Below are positions 14,001 through 28,523 of a stretch of DNA of 64,000 bases, piece by piece. Each line of letters opens with the position of its first letter. Position 1 is the first letter of the stretch. The translations under genes and the position numbers were made by a program. The stretch comes from Solen grandis. Taxonomy: Eukaryota; Mollusca; Bivalvia; Adapedonta; Solenidae. A model generated the notes under the pieces. That model was not told where the DNA came from, did not search any database, and saw only the letters and a list, made by a program, of their open reading frames with translations. The stretch spans positions 44,335,880 to 44,399,879 of the forward strand of contig CM037792.1 of assembly GCA_021229015.1 (NCBI GenBank), given 5' to 3'.

Positions 14001-17000
14001 CTGGAAGGGGCAGAGAAACAAAAAAAAATTCGGAAAACAAAAAAAAAAAAACCCAAAAAAAAAAAACCCAACATATTCTCATACAAAACAAAAACCTACT
14101 TAAGTTCAGACCAGCCTGACAGAATGGGGGTAGGAAAAATAATAAGGAATAAAATTGATAAAATTACAGACATATGGAAATAAAAAAACATATATAAAAT
14201 ATGAACTTATAAAGAATTAAAAACCCCAAAAAATAAAAACACATTCCCAAAAACAAGCCCAAAATGGCGCTTTTTTCCATTTATTTTTTTTTTCTTTTTT
14301 GTGGGCAATTGGGGGAGCAATGCGTCATGGTACTGTGCTGGGGCATATGAAATTCAGTGTTGCCATACAAATTTTCCACGGGTTTGTGGCGCTATTTTAT
14401 GCTATCGCCCAAGGCCCGCCCCTAAAAAGCTTCGATTGGGAGAATGGAAATTTCTAAATAAGTTTTTTTTCAACAAAGTTAATGTGTATAGCGCAAATTT
14501 AAGCAGGGGAAAGTTGTTTCCCTAGGCAAAAAAAAATAAACCCAGTTCTGGGCTCTAGCATTAAAAAAAAGGGCGGGGAGGTCGAGATTTTTTTTTTCAT
14601 GAAACAAAAGGTATAAAAGGGGAAAAAATTTTTTTAAAAAGGGGAAAAAGGTAAAAAAAAAAAAAAAAAAAAAAATTAATTGGGCGGCGTTTAAAAAAAA
14701 GGGTTTGGTTTGGGAGACCCGAAAAGGGAAAAAATTTTTTGGCCCCCTAAAAAAAAAAAATTTTTCCCCAAATTCCCATTTTTTTTAGTCCCGATGGGAA
14801 AAAATTTCTTTTCTTCAGAATTTTATAAAAATGTTTTTTATCGCGAACTGTGAAAAAACATACCGGGCAAATTAAAAAAAAGTTTCGTGACATTTTAAAC
14901 AAATTCAAATTCAAATTCCCAAAAAAAATTTTTTAATTTATATAAATTTTTTCCCTTTTTAAACCAGACTGTGTTCCCTTTTTAAAGGTTTTTTAAAACG
15001 ACTTATGAGAAGTTTTCTTAGAAGGATTAACTTCCCAAAAAACAGAATTTAGGGAAAGTTTGACGTAAAAAAAATTTAGAAAATTTGGGGATAAAGGGGG
15101 AAAAAATTTTGGAAAAAAGGAAAACCAAGAAGAGAACAATCAAGAGACCCAAAAGAGCTGTTATTGAAAAAGCAGCTCTCACTCAAAAGTGCAATACCGA
15201 CAAAGGGAAAACAAATTTAAAAACAAAATCGTTGAACAGCAGGCTAAAAAAACTCCAAAAATTAGGATATCATGGAAGCTCATGAAAACCCGCCCGGTTC
15301 AGTTAAACATAACCTCGCAAAATGTTTTGGGGTTTGGTTCCCTGCTAGGGGGAACAGCACAAAGGAACCCCGTTTCTAAGTGCGTTTGGTTTTGACCCCC
15401 TTTTCCTTTTTTGTTAAGGTTTGGGTTTCGGGGCCCCCCGGTTAAAGGAAAAAGATTTTTTAAAAATATTTGTTTGAATTGGTTATGGGAAAAAAGCAAA
15501 ACATTTTAAAAAACTCCCATTTATTTGACCCTTAAAAAAATATTTTAAACTATTGCTTAAAATTTTAAAAATTTCCAAAGAAACCAGTATGCCCAAAAAC
15601 ATACATAGAAAAAAACCCGGTGGGGCCCCCTTTTGGGATTCCCGTAGATGTAAATGATTTTGGGGTTTTACATAATTTTTTACGAATTGATATTTAAATA
15701 TGTCTTCATTTGAACAAGCCACGTTTACATTTTATATAATATATATAACCCAAAGCATGACAATTGGGTTGAAAGTCTGTTTTCTGTTTAAAAACGAGAT
15801 CGTGTATAGAAGTATTGATGTCTTTTTTTCTGTTTAAAACGGGGCATGTTTAGGGAAATAATTTTTCCAAGTCAAATTTTTTAACGTAGAAAAATAAGAT
15901 TTCAACGGTTTTTTACAAATGCCATTGGATCTTTAAAAATATCGAATGTAATAAGCAAAGGGCCTTTCCCTCGATTTCCCTTGAAAATTAAATTTTATGG
16001 GGGATTTCTAATGATGCCATCGCCTGTTTAGTTGTTAACGTTTTTTTGCCAAATGTAAAATACGTAAAATCCTACGACCTAACCCGGGAAAACAACATAG
16101 ACCCTCGGTAGCAGTCCCCCTTTTACCACGGGCGCTCATTGGCAAAAAGTTTTTATTACGGTATTTTAAGTTTAATTTTTAAAGTTTTAAACAAATTTTT
16201 TGTTTAAAAAGGTGAATAACATTTTTGTCCCCTTTCCCCAACTGTTTCTGAAAAAACAAAAAAACAAAAGAAAAAAACCCAAAATTATTCAAGTTTGATT
16301 TTCTTTCGTAATAGAGTAACCGATGCAGCCCAATTAACTGTTCTAAAAAAAATTTTTCATAAAAGTTTAATAAAAATAATTAAATATTTGGTGTTAAGCC
16401 CACATTTTAGTTTCTTTGGGTTTTCAATGATTTCCCCCCTTTTGACGGTTTACAAAGCATGATGGATATGTTTTTTTCCCTGACATAAGAAACCCAAAAA
16501 CCATCAAAAAATATATGTATAAGCGGAAACCTTATCACCGGGGATGCTCCCAAGCTTTTTGAGTAATGTTGAAGAAAGCAAAAGACAATTATTGTTTGGG
16601 CACAATGCAAAGATATGTCGTTTTTTATTGTCCTTCCCACAATGTACCAATTTTATGATTTGGCTTTTAAAACAGGGGTTTGAGTCATACTTCCCTTTTT
16701 TACATGTGTATAGACGTTTAAAGACGCCCTTTGCTTACTAAACATATTTAAGAGGTTTTTTAAACGTACAATAAACAAAATTTAAAAATCGCTCTAGATA
16801 CTAAACGTACCATACAAAAATTTAAACACAAAGGGAGACTAAAAAAGTGTACGAAAAGCATAAATTTGTGATTTTAAAAATTATTTTAAACAACTTTCAT
16901 TATTTTTTTAAAACTTTAGGGGACCTGTAAATAATTTTCGGGGTTAATTTAACACGGATGAAACTTTGACGAATCCGATTAAAACATTCAATTTTAAAAA

Positions 17001-19019
17001 GTCTATCAAGTTAAAATTTTTTTCTCTCTAATATTTTAATTATTTTCTCTATATTAATTTTCCATTAATGAAATTTAAAATTATGTTTAAAATTTTTAAG
17101 TTTTTAAATTTTTACCCCTTAATGGGGTTCCCTTTGAAAAATTTGCGCAGCTGTTATTGGGTATTAAAAGATTTTTTATTTTGACGAAGAGTAAAGAAAA
17201 AAAAATTTTTAACCCATGGTTTGTTTAAAATTTTTCCCGTTCTCGGGTTTTGGTTTTTTTTCCGCTCGAAGGTTTTTTTGATAATAAGTATTTGGGGAAA
17301 TTCTAAGTTTTTAAAAAGATAATTTTCCAAAAGAAACCACGAGGGAAAAAAAACGTTTTAAAATTAAAAAATGGGAAATTTTTTTTTTAAAAGCTTTGAT
17401 AGTATAAAATTTACATATTGGAAATTTAAAAAACCTGAGTTACCCTTTTTTTTCATACTATTTTTTTCCTTAAACCCTGTCCCCAGTGGTTTTAGGGATT
17501 GACCAAACCCCCGGTTTTTTAAAAAATTTGGGACGGGAAATTCCCTTTCTTTGGGGCTCAGCATATAAGGGTTTTTTTCCAAGGGCGGTTTACCCGGTGT
17601 CAGGGTAATTGACCTGGGGTGGTATCCCTGCTCATAACGGGGCGTGATACTGCAGTGTGGCGAACCCAATATATGGCTCAATTTACATGGAAAAATTAAA
17701 TGAAATGAAATATTTTCCCCTTGGAAAAGTTTTTTTTCCCAACCCTACTCCCATAAAAAAATAGTTAATTTTAAGGGAACCTATAACGTCTACAGTCAAA
17801 AAACTCGATATTAATTTTTAAAAAATATATTTAAAACCCATGTCAAAATTGACCTCTCTTTTTTGATTTTGTTCTGGGTGAGCACGGAACCGAAAGGGAA
17901 AAAAAAGCAAAAATTTTCCGCCCTTGGAAATCTCAAGCAAAAGGGGGGGGAAAAATGAAAACCGCCCAAAGGGCAATGTTTTTTTTCCCTATCCAAAGTT
18001 GTAATTGTTTCTTTAAAAGTTCAAAGTTTTCAGAATAAATTTTTAATTTTATAATTACTTATTGGGGAAAGTGGGCCCAAAGGGGGGAAAGGTTTTAATT
18101 TTTTTTTATTTTTTAAAAAATGTTTTTTTACCTTCCCGGGCTTCAAAAAAAAGGGGGAGGCATTGTGAGTTTTGTTTTCCCACCTATAAATTTTTTTTAT
18201 TGTAAACTTACAAAAGGGTGAAATGAAATTATATTTGTTTTTTTTTTTTCAGTGGTAAAAGTTATTTTTAGGGGAAAAAGGGTTAAAAACTGTCCCAAAA
18301 AATTCCCTAAGTTTTTGTACGGTTTCATATGATAATTTTAAGTGCTTTCAGCGTATCAACATTTATTAAAATATTTCCCCTTTTATCCTTTGACATAACT
18401 TTTTTTAAAAAAAGAGAAATTTTTAAGCATACAAAATTTTGGGGATATACTTAAAAATTTTTTGAAGAAAGAAGGTTAAAAATTTAAAAACCAAAATAGA
18501 GGAAAAAGGGCTTTTTGGGGATTTGATTATTGAAATTTCCTTTTTCTCTTTCACATAAAATTTTTCAGCAGTGAGATCACAAATATTACTTCATAAAATT
18601 TTTTTACCTTTTTTGATGTTTATCTTGAAATTTTTGGAAAAAAAAAAAAAAAAGAAAAATAGCGGGGGTTTTTTTTTGTATAAAGGGCCGGGGGGGCGTT
18701 TAAAAGGGCCCTTTTTTAGACAACCCAAAAAAGTAAATTTAGCGATATTGGGGTTTCGATTTTTATTAAAAAAAAAAGTTGTGTTTTAAATTTTGCGTTT
18801 TTGGGTTTCCCAATTTTTCTTTTATTTTTGCAATTTCAATGTGGTTTTAATTTAAAAAATTTTTTCCCCCTGTGATTGCAAACCAAAAGACGAAAGGTTT
18901 AATTTTTTAAGGGGTAACAATAATGTTTTTTTTTTGAATTTAAGGGTTTAATTTTTCCCTTTGCAAAATTTGTTTTTAATAAAATTTCAATAGGGATGTC
19001 AAAAAATTTGATTTTTTGA

Positions 19020-19206
19020 TTTGAAGATAATGTTGCGTGTGTTTTTGTGTTTTTATGTGGGTTTTTATTAGTAACGATTAGGATATTATTTTTGGGTACA
19101 TTTTCATTTATCGATTTGAAACTGGGAGAGTTTTATAAAGAATATAATTTCTTAATTGATAAAATGTATGGGGTTTTTTAAGTGATATAAAGTATGGTTT
19201 TTTTAA

Positions 19207-19254
<48 letters not shown>

Positions 19255-20480
19255 TTTAAGGGATTTTATTAGTGGTTTTAATGTAAAGGTTTATAAGTGA
19301 TAAAAATTTATTGGGGTTTAAGTGTTAAAAAGTATGTTTTTAAAGGTTTATATAATTTTTAAAATTTTATAAGGGGTAAAATGTATTTTTTTTTTTTGTG
19401 ATATAATTTTATGGTTTATAAGTTTAAAATAATGTTTTGGTTTTTTAAGTGATATTTAAAGTATGGGTTTTTAAGTAATAAAATGAAAGGGTTTTTTTTG
19501 TGGGAAAATTTTGGGTTTTTTAAGTTTATTTTAATTTTAATTTATTTATATGTGATATAATGGATGGTTTTTAGTTTTATAATGTATGGTTTATAATGAT
19601 AAATGTTTTGGGTTTAAAAAGTAATAAAATTTATGGTTTTATGTGATAAAGGGATGGGGTTTTTTAAATTTAAATCTGGATTGGGTTTTTATGAGATATT
19701 TTGTATGGGGTTTTTAAGTGATATAAAGTATGGGTTTTTAAGTGATATAATGTTGGTTTTTATGTAATAAAATGTATGGTTTTAAAAGTAATAAAATTTT
19801 ATTTGGGTTTTTAAAAGAATAAAATGTATGGTTTATATGTAATAAAAGGTTTTTGGTTTATATGTAAAAAAATGAAGGTTTAAAATTTTGAATAAAATGT
19901 TTTGGTTTATAGGAATGTTTTATGGTTTATAAGTGATAAAATGTTTTGGTTTATATGTGAAAAATTTTAAAGGTTTTTTTTAAGGGGAATAATGTATGGT
20001 TTATATGTGAAAAAATGTATGGTTTTATAAGTGATATAATGTATGGGTTTTTAAGTGATTTTTAAAAGTATTTTATAAAATGATATTTAAAGTATGGGTT
20101 TTTTAAGTGTTTTAAAAAGTATGGTTTTTTAAAGGGTTTTTATAATGTGCTTTTAAAGTGGAAAAATGTATAGGGTTTTTGAGTGAAAAATAATGTAAAG
20201 TATAAAATTATAAAGTTTGTTTTTAAGGGATATATGAAGGGGTTATAAGTGATTTAAAAAGTATGGTTTATAAGGACATAAAGTTGGGTTTTATTTTGTG
20301 ATATTTTGTAAGTTTTAAAAGTGTTAAAAAGTATGGTTTTTTAAGTGAAAATTAAAAGTTGGCTTTTAAACAAGATTAATGTATGGGATATAAAGTATGG
20401 TCAAAAAGAATGTTTTTGGGATGCTTTATAAAATGATATAAAGTAAGCTTTAATTTGTGATAAAGCCTTTAAGTAGATAA
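19020..20480. repeat. AT-rich minisatellite array, unit about 22-24 bp
   Basis: A unit close to GGTTTATAAGTGATATAATGTAT recurs dozens of times with heavy indel noise. A poly-T run of about 40 bases interrupts it at 19210-19249. GTATGG, GTGATA and TTTATAAG words are in register along the array. The noise prevents a reliable consensus or copy number. Confidence 0.75.
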
Positions 20481-21179
20481 GTATATCCCCTTTTTAAAAA
20501 AGTCTTTTAAAACGAATGCTTTTTTATATACCGTTGAAGATTAAAAATACCCCATTAGGATGCATGTTCCCTGAAAAATATATAAAGGGTACTAAAAAAT
20601 TTAAAAGGGAAAAAAAAGTAAACATTTTTTTCAAAATTTACTACGCTCGTCCCTTAAGAGGTTTTTATAAAATTTAATTTAAAATTTTTGGTGCATACTT
20701 ATCAGCTTAAATTTTAATATTTTAAAAAAAACAAGTCAAAATAACGTTAAAATTTTTACTGCCTAAAAGCATACGAATTCCCCTTTTTTAATATTTTTAA
20801 AAAAAAACATTTTCACTACGGGTTAAACAAGGGAAAAAGTGTACCATTTTCCTGCTCTGGCAAAATTTCTTTTCCGGGGGGGTTTTTGACAATCAATTTC
20901 ACTGAAAAACCCTTTTTTAAAAATTTGGGCATTTTTTGGGTTTTTTTAAACCTCAAAAAAATTTTTTTAATTAAAGGGCCCCCAAATTTGGAAAAATGTC
21001 GCAAAAAATTTTTCCCCAAAATAAAAGTATTTGGAATTAAAAAGCAAGGAATCTTGCGTTTTAATTTTGGACTACCCCAAATTTGAAAGTTTACAAAATT
21101 AACTGTAAAAACCCCATTTTAAGACATTTTTGGGAAAAACTGCCCGCTGTTTTTACTACTTGAGTCAACCCTCCGCTTT

Positions 21180-21402
21180 GACAGTAATTTTAGTCATATA
21201 GGGGGGGCGCCCCGCTAATTACTGATGGAGGGAAGACCCCCAATTTCACGAAGGCATCCGGGTTTGAACCACCGACCCCACCGCAAACCAGAAAAAAACC
21301 CAATGACCCTGCTGGGGTTTGAAAACTACGCCTGGGGGCTTTAGTGGTGTTTAAAATTTAGCGACTTTCCCTTCCCGGGCCCCGGAGGGGCCCCCAGTAG
21401 AA
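21180..21402 (-). mobile_element. degraded SINE-like repeat (tRNA-like end on the minus strand)
   Basis: The segment contains GAAGACCCCCAATTTCACGA, CCGGGTTTGAACCACCGACC and, at its right end, AGCGACTTTCCCTTCCCGGG followed by CCCCGGAGGGGCCCCC. On the minus strand the right end reads GGGGCCCCTCCGGGGCCCGG, resembling the start of a Ser/Leu-type tRNA, and the GGTTTGAACC box resembles a B box. I recall similar elements from molluscs. Homopolymer inflation prevents a firm classification. Confidence 0.4.
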
Positions 21403-24400
21403 AGCTGCATTGTGATTATTTAAATTTTTAATTTTGGATTAAGAAACTTTAATAAAACCCTTTGAAAAAAAGTTCAATATCAAAAAGAAAAAAATCAAGA
21501 TAAATTTTGGCCCCGACATTTTTACTCCATGGTTTTTTCAAATGAGAACCCTTAAAAAAAAAAAAGATTTATGGGGCGTGTCCCCTAAGTTAAGGGTTTT
21601 TTAACAATAAAAATTTTTCATTTGTCCCAAATCGTAGTCTTTTTTCACATAAACAAATTTTTTTGGAATTTTTTACATTCGATGTGTTTTTTTTTTATAG
21701 TTTTTAAATGTTTTTTACAAAAAAAAAAAAGTTATGGAATTTTTTTTAAACGCTTTTTTAAATATGTGTAATTTTTAAAATAACAATCGCACAAAAATTT
21801 ACAAATTTAGGGTATTGTTGTTTTTTGACTTTGCTTTATTTTTTATTTTTTTTTGGGAAACAATTTTAGGTTTTTACAGTTAAAATTATACATCCCGTTT
21901 TATTGGGTAAATATTTTCAAGAGTTTTTTAGGTTTTGGAATGTTAAAACCCATTTTACGGACTGTATATCCCAAATTTTTTTATTTGTAAAAAGAATTTG
22001 TATAAAAGAAGAACGTATGGGAAAAAGTTATATATAATGTTTAATCTTTGGGGGGTTTTTGTATTCTTTTTTGTCCCGGCTTTGGGGTATTTTAAGCTCG
22101 ATTGGTATTTTCCAAAGAATGTTTCATTGTTTCCCTTTGTAACTAATTTAAAAAACATTATAAGTGACAAATTGTGAAAATTATTTTGGGAAAAAATCAT
22201 TTTTAATTGCTTTTGAAGTTGTAGAAATGTTTTCTTTTTCCAATTTTTTTTTTGCCTTTATTTTTTTTCAACAAATTTTTTAGCAAACAGTAATTTTTCT
22301 TCCATAAAGGGTTAAAACTCAAAAAAACATTTTTTACACCCAAACTTTAATTCACTATCTTTTAGTTTTCAGTTAAAGAATTTGGGAAAAAATTTTTGAA
22401 AAAGGGGTCCGCTAAAAAAACACACGCTAAAAAGATAAGTTTTTTTGGGTTAGTAAAAGATGAATTAGTGGTAAAAATATGTGAATCCCCCAAAAAAATT
22501 TAAAAAAAAGTCTTTAAATAACTTTAAAAGAATGCTGGTAGTCAGTATCTAAGAAATTTTTAAAATTTTAAAAAATGAAAAAAAAACAATTTTTAAAACT
22601 TCACAATTTTTAAAAAAATTTTTCCCTTTGTTTTCTTTATGAGGATAAGTGGGAATGCTCAAACTTTCTGTACTCGTTTTTTGTATTTTACATTTAAAAC
22701 GACAAAGGATGATGTTTAAAATTTATTTACACTTCCCGAAAAAACGTAATACCCAAAAACACAAAAAAAAAATACCGAATGTCTATTTCATCAGACAAGT
22801 TAAAATAAAAAACCCAACAACCTGCTGATTGAATAAATCTTGACTTTTTTTATACCTAAGGGGAAAAACTGATTTTGCCTAAATGCCGTATTTACTCCCT
22901 TTAAAAAAGGGAACCCTTTACCACAAATTTTAACACAGCCTGACACTGAGCTAAAAAGGCAAGCACAAAGGAGGGTTTTAAAAAAACAAGAGGGGAAAAG
23001 TGATGCAGAGTGTCTTTAAAGGGGCGGCACAAAACAAAAAATTTACGGGGCCTTTTATTATGTTAAAGGGCTTTAAGTACAAAAATTTATTTTCCAATTT
23101 TTTTTTGGGCTGGGTTTTGAAAAACTTGGACGTCACACAAAAATGGAAAAGGTTTGTTTTTTCACCAGTCGAAAAGGGGCAAAAAACCCTGCGAGGAAGA
23201 GAAAGCCTATGAAAATGAATTTCTTTGAACAAGATGTTCATCCCAAACCTTTCAGGAGTACAAAATAAGGGATTTTTTGCACATTCAAAAAAAGAAAATT
23301 TGGGGGCAACTTCAATAAATTTTTTCAAAAGAAATTAATTCCGCGTAATTTAAAAAAAAAAAAAAAAAAACAAAAAACAAACAAACTCAAATCTTCCCAA
23401 AATTTAATTTTTTAAAAATGTTTTCCAAATTTTAAAATGCAATAAAAATTTCTAATATTTCTATTTCTGTATTTTGCAAAAAAAATAAACATGCAGTCAA
23501 ATTTTTAAAACCCAAAGATAAGGGCATACTGTTTGTTAAAAAAAACCATCTAATTAAGTGAAAAAAATGAGGTTAATTTGGGGCGATGAGTTAAAAAAGC
23601 TGATAAATGGGAAGATAAAAAGAAAACGAAAAGCATTTAACTGTGGTAAAATTGGGTATTTTTGGTCCCTTTTTTTAAAAAAAGGAAACTACCAAAAAGT
23701 TAAATTTTTTTATGGAAAAAAAAGTTTTTAAAAATTTTTGTCAGGCAAAAAAGATTTAAGGGGGGCAAAAAAAATAAAAAAAAGAAGCCAGGGGGCTCGA
23801 ATCTGGTTTCCCCTGGCTCACTATTTGGGGCGCAAAAGGGGGGAGGGCTTGGAATTTTGATGCAATTTTACATGCTTTTTTTAAAGAAAAAACCCACGCC
23901 TATTTTGGCAAACAACAGCTCCTTGAACGCCTCAAAAAGTTTAGTTTTTCATGATTAATTAGAAAAAAATTTTATTGTTAATTTTTTCAAATTGAAATGT
24001 TTATATTCAAATTTAAAAAAAATATTAAATTTTTAAACGTGTGAAAAGAATTGGGCGTGATTTACATAAAAAAAAAACAACCAAAAACTTGGACGTTTCC
24101 AAAGAAAACTGAATAGAAAAGGGTTTGTGTTTAACTATGGGAAAATTTTCCCAAAAACCCCATCGACCCGGCCGTCCTTTCCCCCTTTTTTCCCTTTTAT
24201 TGGCCTTTTTAAAACAAAGGGGGTTTTGACTGAAATTTTGTTCATTTTAAATTTTAAACCTAACCATACTCGCACATGCAAATTTTTGGGTTTTCAATTT
24301 TATTTTTAGAGGGAAAGGGTTTTTTTTTTTGGGGTTGTTGGGCTTTTTTTAAATTTTTTGAACAAAGCCAAGAAAGTGAAATTTAAACAAATTAAAAATG

Positions 24401-25164
24401 ATATAATATGTGGAGTTTATATTATATTTATTTCCCTTTTCTTTTAGTGAAACATGAAAATTTAGTATGTCCCCCAAAAAAATGAAAAAAAATTAAGCTT
24501 TTTTAATTTTTCCAAAAAGTTTTTCCCTAGAAAAAGATCAATTTAATTTCACTGGATCTATATTTTATAAAAATTTCAGAATTAAAAACGTAACAATAAC
24601 ATTTTTAAAAACATTTATATTTGGGGGTTTTAAAAATTTATTTTTTTTCGATTGGGTAAGAAAGTTTTTTCAATTTTTGATTTTTTCCCTTTCGATTTGG
24701 TTTTCCGGGCCCCTTTTTAGGCCATGTTTAAAAACCCACCCCCAAAAGGGGTTTTAAAACCACACCCTTCGGAAAAAAAAAAAAAAACCCCCAGTCCAAA
24801 GTGGTTTTTCCCAAAGGGTAAAAAACGCCCCAATTTTAAAATGTAACGAATGAAAAACTAGTTTTTTTTTTAAAATTTTTATCCCTTTTTGTCACATTGA
24901 ATTTAAAAAACACCCACCCCCACAAACCAATAATAAAGAAAAAAAAAATGCAACTGCTTACTAACTGCATTCATTCAAGATATATTAATCGTCATTAATA
25001 GGGGAAAGGTGATTTACAGAAACAAAAAAATAATTAAAAATTTCAAATTTTAATTCCCCGCAATTAAAGGTTTATTTATTTTTTCAGAATTATTTTTTCC
25101 AGTTTAACATTTATTGATACGGATTCCCCCAAAATTTTTTAAAGATCCTAAATCCCCAAAAAAC

Positions 25165-25165
<1 letters not shown>

Positions 25166-25230
<65 letters not shown>
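25166..25230. repeat. poly-A tract
   Basis: Two long A runs separated by CCT. Its length may be inflated by the sequencing noise typical of this block. Confidence 0.7.
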
Positions 25231-25234
<4 letters not shown>

Positions 25235-26754
25235 TTAAAATCTGAAATCTGTTTTGAAAATTTATACGTTCGAAAATTTTCCCAAAACAGTGTTTTTTAC
25301 ATAAATGAAAACAATAGTTGTTTGATTTATTTAAAAGGGCATGTTTGAATTAAAAAAATGTTGCTGACAATTTTTTTTATCTAAAGAATTTTTTAAAAAC
25401 TTTTAAAGGGAACTATTTCCCCAAAAAACAAACCTTCAGATATTCATCCAAATAAAATTTAAATGATTTATTTTATTCATGAAAGTTTGTACGAAGCTAT
25501 CAAAAAATACTTGAATATGAAAATCCAAATTTAAAAAAAATTTTAAACTTTTTGATTCCTTTCACAAGTTATACAAGGGTTGTAATTTTTGATTTTATTT
25601 GGGTGCCCCCTGTATATTAAATTTAAAATAACATTTGATCGTAGAAAATAAGTCTTTTCCCCAAATATTTTGGGTTAAAAAATTTTTTATAAAAAAGGGG
25701 TTTTTGGCATCTATTCACCACTATCTATAAAAATCCAAACTTATAAAAAGCTACTGTTTTAAACGGGGTTTTCGATTGAGATTATTTTACAAGAATGAAA
25801 CTAAAAACCCAAAGATATGTTTTTTTCTTAAAAAATACATATTAATAAAAATAAATTTTCAAATGTATAACCTAAAATAAAGAAAAATGAAAAGTTTTTT
25901 TTTGATTTTTTAAAAAATTTTTTAAAAAATTTTGTTTTTTAAAATTTGATTTTTTGTTTTTTTGTGTTTTGATTTTTTTTTCAAAAAATTTTTTTAAAAA
26001 CCCTGCCTTTTGGGCAGCCCTTGAATTTCAAAAAAAGGTTTTAAAAAATAATTTCCCCCCCAGTGGGGAAACGAAAAAAACCAAAACCCAACGATCCGTA
26101 TTTAGAAAACCCCTGAATATTAAAAACAAGGTGCCTTTTGTTAAAAAAATTTAAAAAATAAAATATTCTAATATACTAAATCATATATAAGGGGTGAACA
26201 AACTGAACCAAATGTATTTTTTTTTTTTCGGGTTTCCGCAAAAGGAAAAAACCCTATAGGGGTTTTTTTTTGTTTCTATTGCATTTGTACTGTTTTTTTT
26301 CTTTTTAATTTTTATTCTTTTTTTTTCCCCCTTTTTTTACGCTTTTTTAAAATTTTTAGTTCAATGGTTCAAGGGGCGATGAAAAATTTTAAAGGGATAT
26401 ACTTTTTGGGTGCGAAATTTTGATTTTTAATTATTTTTATATGCCCATGAATCCCCACTTGATGTTTTTCTACAAAAAATTTTTACGGGAGTCTACTTTC
26501 CAAATTTTTTCTGGGGCCCAAATTTTTATCCCAAAAATTTTTCCCGAAAGGTAGTTTTTCGCTCTACTTGTGCAACCCGTTCCGGGTTTTTTAAAATTGA
26601 AAAAAGGGCCCAAAAGGTTTTTTGGCAAATTAAAGATTCGAACCCCTTGAAAGTCAAATTTCAAATACGTTTTAAAAACCGCTTTCAGAGGGGGGGAAGA
26701 AAGCTGATATTTGGGGCGATTTTAAGGGGTTTGAAGGGTTTTCTTTAAAATTTG

Positions 26755-27110
26755 AGAAAAATGAATGTCATTTGGGCGTTTTATGACGTCATTAAAAGGG
26801 CAAAAAAAATTTCGTATAAAATCGTTCCCCGATGACTTAGGAAAACTGGGTATTTGGTCTGAAATTTTTAAATATTTTTAAGGTTCTTTCTAAATTTTGT
26901 TAGGACGAACGTCATTTGGTGTCCCTATGAGGGCATAAAGTCAAAAAAATTTCGATACTACGCTTTAATTTCTATATGTTGCAGTGGACCCCGGGGGGAA
27001 AAAAATTTTTGCATTATTTTGTTTTGTTGAATATTTTTTTCCCTTTAAATTTTTTAAAATGCCCTATTTACGTCCCTATGACATTTAAAAATTTCCCTTT
27101 TGGCCCCACA
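26755..27110. repeat. short tandem repeat, period about 145-155 bp, degraded
   Basis: Three related segments begin near 26764 (GTCATTTGGGCGTTTTATGA), 26910 (GTCATTTGGTGTCCCTATGA) and 27060 (CCCTATTTACGTCCCTATGA), each followed by a Lys/Asn-rich-looking A run. The spacing suggests a tandem unit of about 150 bp. No function is apparent. Confidence 0.4.
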
Positions 27111-28435
27111 CAAGTTTGTAAACCCCGGTTTTACAGCCATTAATTTTCCCGGACAGGGTTTTCATACAATTTCAACGAATGTGTTTTTTGTTACGTCTAG
27201 TTGTGCCAACCGGTTTTTCCGTTTTTTCAAAATTTGAAAAGGAAAAAGGGGTAACTCATGAAAATCTATTTAATTTTAAAAAAAGAAATAAAAGCAGACA
27301 TTGGGAGGTTTTGCCCAAAATTTTCCCATTTTCTTTTTTAGGAAAGAGTGGGCCCGCAAATTTAATTGTGAATTTTGATTTGTTTTTGAGGGAAAAAAAG
27401 TCGCATTTTCGATGAATTTTCTTTTTAAATTTTTACTAGAGGGGCCCGAAAAACCCTTTCGGGTAACTTTTTGCATTTACTATCACGCTTTGCAAAATTT
27501 TAAAGAAAATGGGCAAAAACAGTAATTTTACCTATCGAATTTTTTTTTTTGTTTTTTAAAATATTTTTTTTTTTCAATTTTTTTAAATTTTATGGAACAA
27601 AAATTTCAAAGAATATTTGTTTTTGTCATAGTTACGAAAGGGAAAAGGTTTTTAAATAAAGAATAAAAAAACCTTTTAAAAACGATTTAAAACGTTAAAA
27701 AAATTTTTTGAGGTATATTATCTTAAAAATTTTTTTTTTTGGGTTTTTTGCATTATAGTTTTAAAAGGGTTTCGTAACAAAAAAAGATCCTTTTTTTATG
27801 TTTTTTAAATTTTTTCTTTTAAGGGGAAAATAAAAGTAAAAAAAAATTAAAAACTTAATTTTTTTTACATATTTATGTAATGATGAGTTATGTAATTTAA
27901 ATTTTTCATTATTAAAAGGGATCTTTATTCTATTTCTTTGTATTAACTTATTTTTCAATTTCCTTTGAAAAAAAGCAAACGGAAAGCCGCTTTGTTTGTT
28001 TCTTAAACAAACGACTTCTGCAATACCTTCATTATCATATGCATATATCAAGCATAATTTTTTAATACAATTTCTTGTATAAATTTACATTTATTGAAGC
28101 AAAATCCGAACGTAATGTAAATTTAATTCACAATTGTGTAGTTGTTATGGACGTCTTTCCCACCAACTGATTTATTCGCAATAACAATTCACAATCGTTA
28201 CTGCTACCATCCGTACTTTCTTAAATTTGGTTTTCGATCTGGGTATTCCCCAGCTTTGTTCTTGAACATGGAAAGGTTGCGAAACAAAGGGAGCCTTTAA
28301 ACGTTTTTTATTTTTTGTATTGTTCCGTGACACTCCTACGTACTACTAAATCTTCAGCACATCTGGAATAATGGAACAAATGTTGTAATTTTCATAGGAA
28401 TTCTTTGAAACTTAAAACATCCAGATTATACCAAG

Positions 28436-28441
28436 TTTATT
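28436..28441 (-). promoter_or_regulatory. candidate polyadenylation signal AATAAA for the receptor gene
   Basis: AATAAA on the minus strand lies about 83 nt past the TAG at 28524. The position fits a short 3' UTR, but the motif is common in AT-rich sequence. Confidence 0.35.
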
Positions 28442-28523
28442 TCATTGTCAGTCTACCATCAGTTATAATAGTTGGTGGCATTCTGATCCGATTTTCGTCG
28501 TGGTATTCGGGAAAAGAGGGATC

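Larger units (their letters stand above)
1..28050. other. low-quality, homopolymer-inflated sequence without recognisable genes
   Basis: The whole block is dominated by runs of A, T, G and C of 4 to 20 bases, with short open frames rich in Lys, Phe, Gly and Pro that resemble no family I know. I found no exon with matching splice sites. Base texture changes near 28.05 kb, where normal AT-rich sequence begins. This is what an unpolished or low-coverage long-read contig end looks like. Any gene here would be unreadable because frames shift every few codons. Apart from the arrays and SINE-like fragments listed separately, the stretches 1-1640, 3.2-8.5, 8.8-10.6, 11.1-19.0, 20.5-21.1 and 21.4-28.0 kb show nothing I can name. 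Confidence 0.8.

Noticed and set aside
530..28051. Many open frames of 60-116 codons on both strands
   Set aside because: They are rich in Lys, Phe, Gly and Pro from homopolymers, have no family resemblance and no fitting splice sites, and sit in error-laden sequence.
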